A DNA stretch of 64,000 nt, taken from contig NC_092656.1 in assembly GCF_032118995.1 (NCBI RefSeq), positions 18,044,694 through 18,108,693 of the forward strand. Reading direction: 5' to 3'. The position numbers and the translations under genes are program-made. Shown piece after piece: positions 42,601 to 51,600 of the stretch (positions are counted from its first letter, which is position 1; every line of letters starts with the position of its first letter). The notes below the pieces were generated by a model, which was not told where the DNA came from, ran no database searches, and was given only the letters and a program-made list of their open reading frames with translations. This DNA comes from Asterias amurensis. Taxonomy: Eukaryota; Echinodermata; Asteroidea; Forcipulatida; Asteriidae.

Positions 42601-45600
42601 ATTGCCTGGTCTGCCTTCCATGCTTTAACTCAGATGCCTCTTTCAGATCCTGCTGCTCTTGACGCCCTCTTTCCCCTTTTCTACGAAAAGGCTACAACCA
42701 TTGACATGATCAAGCATAATGCTTGATGGGATAGATATCCAAAGGCAGATAACAACATATCTCAATCCATCACCGCTAATTGCTGTGGAACAACCACTGT
42801 CTGCCCATGCCAATTTTGTTCAGTGGCGTTTGCCCGAGACATTGTATTGGGGAAAAGCACGTTTTAGTAACGTTGGTCTCCAAATTGAGATGACTCTATA
42901 GATGGAACACAATTGGAGACTTTCTTGAAGGATCTGGTTGGACCGCTGCCTTATGTGAAGCTGGTGTGGGCTCCTCAGGTACAGCAGACTCCTTCCTCTA
43001 AGCTGCTCACCTCGCTAGAACCAGGCATAGTCACAGTTACAGCCCTAACAGTTGCAAATCTGCAGAGAGAGATGCTTGGCAACTGAAGGTGGAGTCTGAC
43101 AGTGGGATTTCTTTGAAACGTGGAAGCAGAAGATGATAACGGCAAGCCCTACATTTCAGTACTGGGATATCATCTTGAAATATGAAACACTTGTGCTGAT
43201 TTTCATCCGTGCTCATGGTATCCGAGATTTTGATCTCTTTGTGGTGGCTTTGGAGGCATTGGTGTCTTGGTTCTTTGTTCTGGATCACACCTACGCTGGC
43301 TGGATCCCCATTCACATCCGAGACATGAAGGCTCTACCACAAAATATCAAAGAAGAGGTCATACAAATGTGGGTTCTTCAAAAGACTCAACACGCGTCCT
43401 CTTGCATGCCTCTTGACCATGGTCATGAACAAAACAACGTTGGTAAAGGGTCTGGTGGCGTGGTAGAATTTACCGAAAACCCAGTTGCCTCCAGAATATG
43501 GATGGTTTCAGGTCCACAACAAGCAAGACTGCTGAAAGAATTTGAGGACCAGTTCTTGGACGGAGAACCTGTCGACATTTACAAGCAGCATGAACAGGGA
43601 TGACTATGCAGGAGGTTTTCAGGAAACAAGTGAAGAGCCTCACTGAAGCAATCTCAGAAATGGGTAATTCTTTCATTGAAATTCTTCAGAACTGCTTGCT
43701 TTGGACACTGGAAATTGTGCTAATAAAGATGTTGTTTCCAAAGTCCGCACAATCGAAGCCCTTGGCATTTCCCAGTACCAGAAGCATGTTAAGGATGTGA
43801 TTTTAGACCGAAGCACCAGCATTCATAAGCCCATCAAAAGAAATTCTGTGGCCATTTGGAAGCGTGTGAAATCAAAGCCAAACACAAGTGCTAAGCAGCA
43901 TCGTTCAAGTAAAAACAATGATTGCAATCTTTTCAGCCAGCTCTACTTTGCAATTAAGTCAGTACCGTGATGGAGACTCAACAGAATTCTTCGCCCATGA
44001 ATCATCCTAGGCCATCTTCTCTCTCGGTGTATGGAGCGCTCCTCCTGCCGACGAAAAAACCTGATCTGGTAGAAATTCTGACAACAGATCAGCCAGACCC
44101 TCCGTCATACTACCATGCCAAGGTTTTTGACGACGCTGCTATCGTCCACGCATTTCCTGCAAATCAAACTAGTACATTCAATGAATCTGGTGAAAAGTTA
44201 TTTCTCCTTTGGATCCAACAATTGAGGGATAGCAACCGAGTAGACATAGTGTGGAATACATACAAGAGAGGTATGTTTGAAGCAATCTATGGAATACATA
44301 CAAGAGAGGTATGTTTGAAGCAATCTATGAGGAAGAAGAGAGGAAAAGGTGTAGGAAGAAGGTTGCAGGGAACACTAAACTACCAACAAACTTCCTAAAC
44401 TTTCTGCAGGATCCCACCAAGAGCTATTTCAACTACTAACTGAGAAGGTATCGAACATGAAGTTTCCTGCTGGAAAGGCGAGCATCTGGACAACAAGCTT
44501 GAAGTCTGAACAGCGTGCTTCACTACCCGAGGGATATGGTTGAACAAAGGTTGCATCTGACTGGAAACCTGTGTGGTCACTCATTCCAGAGGCAGCCAGT
44601 GTCTGCAGAGAGCTGTTGGAGTGCGGATGCCAAACACTGCTGCAGTGCTTCAGAAACTGCAGATGCCGCAAAGTGCAGGCTTTCTTGCACAGCGCTTTAC
44701 AACTGCAGCAGAAGCTGCCAAAATCTTTGAAGATATTGTCAGTTTAAACCAATTTTCCCCACATGGGACTGTTTTAATAGTTAAGACGGTAGTAACAACA
44801 AAATATAACTGTTTTGCATATTTCGAACCAGGATACTTAATTTATTATTGTAGTGGCCATCTTGGATTTCTGACAACACATAATTACCCAGGCACATCAT
44901 CAGTTCATTAATGTTGTTTAAGTGCAGGATATGTAAACAAAACCACCAAAGTAAATATTTCAAAATGACCTTTGCTTAAATGATAAAAATGTACCGAAAT
45001 AAGTGCTTAAATATAGGATTTTGCAGCAATTTTGAAATTATGCAAATTAGGTACCTTCCAAAAATATTTTTTGGTGTCACCCCTTCTAAAATTGATTTCT
45101 GGGGCCTATAGAAGGTACCTGTCAAATTTGGTGCTTTGGGCCAGTCGGTCACGATTCCATCCCTAAGCTACCTGACTATAAAAGGTGCTTGTGTTAACAT
45201 AACATTGGTGTACAGAACACAGTTACAAAATACATGTAATTTTCATACTCTATCAAGTTCCTTTGAATAAGTGTGTACAATTTAGAGTGAACAAAGAAAA
45301 CTTGACTACAGCAGGGTTTGAACCTGAGACATCTTTATTTAACTGCTGGCACTCTTCCTGAGCTACAGTATAGTAGCCCTATGATGGAGGTCTCCCCATT
45401 TTGCCGAAATCCTTGTGGGGGAGTATTCAGTTGTGGGAGAGTATTCAGAGGTCCTCCAACATTAAAGGAACACGTTGCCTTGGATCGGTCGAGTTGGTCT
45501 TAGAAAAGCGTTTGTAACCGTTTTTTATAAAATGCATATGGTTAGAAAGATGTTGTAAAAGTAGAATACAATGATCTACACAAATTTGCCTCAAAATTGC

Positions 45601-48600
45601 GTGGTTTTCGTTTTACTTTGCGAACTAACACCTTCGGCCATTTATTGGAGTCAAAAATTTGACTCCCATAAATGGCCGACCGTGTTTATCGACGAGGTAA
45701 AAGGAAAACCACGCAATTTTGAGGCATATTTGTGTGGATCATTGTATTCTACTTTTAAAACCTCTTTCTAACCATATGCATTTCATAACAAACGGTTTCA
45801 AACGATTTTAGACCAACTCGTCCGATCCAAGGCAACGTGTTCCTTTAAACTGCTGTACATGTATAGCCAGGGATCATTCCTGTGATACCATACAACCTGG
45901 GAAGCAATAGTGAGGGTTGTTATCAAAACTACTACAAAGACACTTACATATGCCATCATTGCTTGCATCTCATCATTACTTCTTACAGTAATACGATCAC
46001 CATCTTCATCCTCATCTGTAAAAGAGTCAATTGATACACATGGTTTTAAAACTTGCTATCTACTGCTAATGTAGATTTCAGAATCCAGTAAAATGCACAT
46101 TTCACTGGGATTGATTGGGTGGGATCCAAAAGAAGATTGTGCTTCAAAGTTTTTTTAGGCCAAATAAAAAAAAATACCAGTTGATCGTCCCCGCCCGCAT
46201 CCTTTTTGGGGGCGCATCCTTTTTTTTTACTATTTACTATTTTTCGATTTTTGTAAAAAAATAAAATAAAATAAAAATGTGGTGTTTTGTTTTGTTTTTT
46301 TATCCGTCTATTCAAAAGGACTGGCCTAGGAATCTAACTTGATGCTCTCGAACACTTGTAACCGTCTGTTTCATAAAACAATATTAGTGAATGCCTACCA
46401 GCAAATCGTTTCGACCCTGTTAGTGTTAGTGTTAACACAGGTCATCATGCAACTAATAGATATAAATAAGGTTGATTCAAACTGAAGAATTGGTGGCCTG
46501 TTTGATTTGAAATAATTAGCGGCCATCTTAAAAAAAAATAGTAAGGCCCTCATCCTCCTCTTTTTTGACAAATCCGGACGATCAACTGGTATGTTTTGTT
46601 ATTTGGCCTTACCTGTAAAACAATTACGTACACCAAACACAACACCAGATTCAAGTCATGTATCATGTGCCCCAACATGCAAAGATAATACAATCCAGTT
46701 GTATGATATGAAAGCAAATTTCCTATTTAAAGGCAGTGGACACTATTGGTAATTGTCAAAGACTAACCTTCACAGTTAGTGTATCTCAACCAAGTTGATC
46801 TCAACGTATACATAAAATAACTAACCTGTGAAAATTTGAGTTCAATCGGTCATCGAACTTGTGAGATAATAATGAAAGAAAAAAAACCTGGTCACACGAA
46901 GTTGTGTGCGTTTAGATGGTTGATTTCGAGACCTCAAGTTCTAAATCTGAGGTCTCAAAATCAAATTTGTGGAAAATTACGTCTTTATCGAAATCTATGC
47001 CATATCAGAGGGAGCTGTTTCTCACAATGTTTTATACCATCAACCTCTCCCCATTACTCATCACCAAGAAAGGTTTTATGCTAATAATTATTTTGAGTAA
47101 TTACCAATAGTGTTAGTGTCCACTGCCTCTAAGGACCAAACAAATAAACAGGTAACATGAAAAGAAAATTAAAAAGTTACTGAGCTTTTCCTGTTCTAGC
47201 TACATGTACACGTTGTATGTTGTAGAACAAAAAGCTTTATACATGATTAGATTTCTTCTCTCCCAAATGTTTTTATATTAATAATAATATTATGTCAATC
47301 CTAACTTCAATTTCAAAATTATAGAATTTATAGCATGAACCTGCATTGTAATGTATGTCAGGCACTTAAAGGCAGTAGACACTATTCGTAATTACTCAAA
47401 ATAATTATCAGCATAAAACCTCACTTGGTAACGAGTAATGGGGAGAGGTTGATAGTATAAAACATTGTGAGAAAAGACTCCCTCTGAAGTGCCATAGTTT
47501 TCGAGAAAGAAGTAATTTTCCACGAATTTGATTTTGAGACCTCAAGTTTAGAATTTGAGGTCTCGACATCAAGCATTTGAAAGCACACAACTTCGTGTGA
47601 CAAGGGTGTTTTTTTCTTTCATAGTTATCTCGCCATTCCGATGACCAATCGAGCTCAAATATTCACAGGTTTGTTATTTTATGCATATGTTGAGATACAC
47701 CAGGTGAGAAGACTGGATTTTAACAACTACCAATAGTGTCCAGTGTCTTTAAAGTCTTAAAAAGAGACATCAATCAGAGCATTTGAGTGGATGTCTCCCC
47801 TTCTGAGACCGAGACCGAGACTTCAATAGGGAAAATTGAGAATGAGATACATGTACATGTAGTTAGCGCAACCGCTCTCAAGACCAGAACTACAAACTAT
47901 AGTTTGAACATCTCAAATAGCTTGCACTGAAGTCCGGACATACCCTACTGTATTGTTGGCAGGCATTGACGCAGGTTGTGACTCACAAGGAAAATAAACA
48001 TACTTTATAGCAGAAATTGTTTTTTTCAAAATAAATATCAAAAATCATACGTATCCAACACCAAACCAAAAGCTCTGTTTAAACTTACATTCAAATGCAG
48101 TAATGGAACCATCCTGTAGGACTTGGGCAATCACATCCTGAACAGAAAAAGGAACTGAATCATTTAATGAAAATACAAACTTACTCAGTTAAAAAAAAAC
48201 TATCATTATTTGTATACAGCATACAAGAGCAGTGTATGAACATGTACATCCAGATCCACATATGAAACTATTTCTACGTTTTAATATTGTTTTTCGTTAT
48301 TTCACAATGAATTACTCCTTTTACAGTACGTAGGTGGCCATTTGATCATGTTTATTATATAGCCTATATTTTAAATGCACATTGGAGACCAGTGTAGTTG
48401 TTTTTGATGAAACAGTGTTGACTTTGTCTTCTGATTGATAAAATTATAAACACTTTTTGAGGACGACCATGAGAAAAATTTACTTTAGACTTGAACCTCC
48501 GGATTTAAGTATTGATGCTCTACCAGCTGAACTATCGGATAACTTTCCGTATGGCGCCACCACCTTTTCACTCATTTTTACAAAAAGGGAAATCTCATTG

Positions 48601-51600
48601 AGGTAAATTAGATACTACAGTCGTTTGACCAGTTTTGGATCACTTTTTGAATTTACATTGGTTTTTGTTGCAATCTCTTTGATATCTTAAACAAAAAAGT
48701 TTATCACTTTACCTAAACATGACATAAAACTCACCAAGTATTCACTGACAAAAAAAGATTATTTCTTTCAAAGAGGCTTTGAGAAAAGTATCGTCACCTG
48801 TTTGACCAGTTCAGGATCAGATGAATCTATTCTGAATCAGTAGAGTGCCCTTTATTGCAATCCTATACTCCCATTCATAAAACTGTCTCTCAAGGACAAA
48901 ACTTCAGGGGTGTGTTGGCATGGACTTGGACTTCCTTTCTTTAGTGAATGTCATGCAAGTGTCTTCAATAGCAGCGCAAAAACCCAGCGACAAAACCACA
49001 AAACAACAGCAAAGGCAAATGAAAAAGTGAAGCGAACCTAAAAAGCATTATTGACCCCTCCAAGTTTAATTTTCTCACAAAAAAAAAAATCTACAATGAG
49101 ATGTTGAGTGATCCCGAACTGGTCAAGGGTAAATTGCCCCCCCCCCCCCCCCAAAGAAGATTTTGGTAACTTCGTCTCCTCAAAAAAACAAAATGACTGC
49201 ACAGTATTTACAGGAATTTTTTTTTACACATTGTTATCATTTTACATAAATATTTTTTGCCCTGGCACTCCAATTCTAAAGGTAAGAAGTTTTAACAGTG
49301 TTTTTCAACCAACATTTTTAAACAAAAAAATGATCAATTTCGCAGACAACCTTCAGGAAAACGGCCATTATTTATTTGCTGATGATGTTTGGCACCTTAT
49401 TTTGGGTTTGTTGGTTTAATGGGTGTTAATCTTCACATTTATCAACAGAAATTGGTAATAATGAGAAGTGATATAATTATTTGGTTATTGCAAAGTTGAA
49501 GTGATCCCGAACCGGTCAATGATCCCGAACTGGTCAAATGACTGTATATTATTTCGTATCGAATGAAAAAGTGGTGGCGTCATACGGAAACTTTTCCGAA
49601 CTATCTCATGTAGCACAAATGTTGGCGGTGTCCCTAGCCAATGTTTATTTTCTCAATATGATTGATTGATTGAACCTAAAATTGTTTAAAATTTACCCAG
49701 TGGCCCCTCTGTAGCCCCATAAATAGTGCCAAATATGCTGGGTGTATTTGGCACTATTTATGGGGCTTATTCCTCTGCTGTCACTTTCCAAGTTGTATCG
49801 ACTATCGTAAACTTTGGTGTGATCCCTAGTGGATCCCTAGCGGATACGATTTTGAACCCACAACCTAGCAAAATTGGGTCCTACTACTTGCCGTCAACTC
49901 ACCTGCGCCGTCAACTCGCCGTCAATATACATTTAAAATCCACAAAAGAAGCATAGAACTGTAAAGTATAAGCTCAAAGAGAATTCACGTAAGTTTTAGG
50001 TCATATTTCGGAATAAAAATTTAGTTTCTTTCTCGTGAAAAAATTATCTCGAAGCAGCAAAACCGTCGGCCGCCATCTTGCTTTTTCACAATGATTAGTC
50101 TTGGCCAAAGATGTCAATGATTGGATTTTTTTTATCAACACAAGTGAAAGTCGTTTTTGTGAATGAATTTTTACCGAAAACCATGAAAAATAATAAATAT
50201 GTAGTAAGCTTGGGCGATATCACGATATTATCGAATATCGCGATATTAATTTGGAAACGATTTCGATATCAGATGGATTTGGTTTTAATCGAAATATTGA
50301 TATATCGCGATATCGATTAAATATCGCGATGTATTTGCTAGCTGAGACATCTTGCACCCCATAGGTTTGGAGTAAAACCAGAAGAATAGGTCATTAGAAC
50401 ACCTTTCTTATGCTATGACTGTCTCTTCTACAACTTTCACTTGGAGTTTGAAGACTGATGAATGATGTCAAATTTAATTAATCGCGATAATATCGAATAT
50501 TGCGATATATTGTCGGCGATATATCGTGAATAAAATAAATCGATATCGCCCAAGCTTAATATGTAGTTTAGCCCAGACTTAACACTTCCGTGCCCATTCT
50601 ATAGATTTTTCATGTAAATTTAATGAGTTGACGGCACGAAAATGAGTTGACGGCGAGTTGACAGCAAGTCGGCGAGATGACGGCAAGTAGTACCTCGTAG
50701 GAGGTCCTGTTTTCGAGGTGTCCCTAAAATCGTGGCAAATCTTTTACCTCTCTGTGCGCGATGTAAACAGTCCCTAGATAAAAATTGTGTGGTTTTATTT
50801 GCCAAGCAAAGAGTCTCCTCTCCCTTGACCAAAACTTAGAAACACGTAAGGCTCCACTCCATTTGCACTTGCAAAAATGCAAAAAGTTTGCTATTTTAGG
50901 CATTTCTACAAGGTACAAAAATATGTCATAATGTTGAGGCCATATAAAAATATTTGCCCACCGAAAAAGTTTCATCAAACACTATTTCAATTCACAATTC
51001 ATGGTGATCAAAATAATTTGACTGAATGTTTTTCTGAGCATTCTTGAAAAAAAAATACAGAGGCTTAAAGAAGCCATGTGCCTTATATTATTTTCTAATA
51101 TTTTTGGAGATTTTTGTAGTGTAACCCTCGTATCAATACTATTATTAATATTAAAATTTAAACATCAGCTCATTGATTCAATTATCACTGTTTATTTACA
51201 CGCTTTATTAAAAATATTAAGAAAAAAAATATTTAAAAAATAAATAAAAATCAGATTTGGAAGCCAGTAATTATTCACACTTTTTATATTTTTTTTTATT
51301 TTTGCAAATTACCATGGTAATTTTAAAAATTTAATAAAAAAATATTTTGAATAAAATGAAGGCAACTGCTGGCTATACAGTCATACATAGAGTCTCAAAG
51401 AACACTTGTAGTCACGCAGATGTTTCTTCCATGTATGGCTTCACCGGGAAACCATACTTTCTCGTTTGCCGTGAAAACAGGAACAACTCAATACAAATGG
51501 GGCCAGTTGAAGTCATCCAAGATCGGTGTGTGGTGTGAACATTTCAATGTCCATCAAGTTTTGATACATGTTTGCATACTTCATATTAACAAATGAAGAT

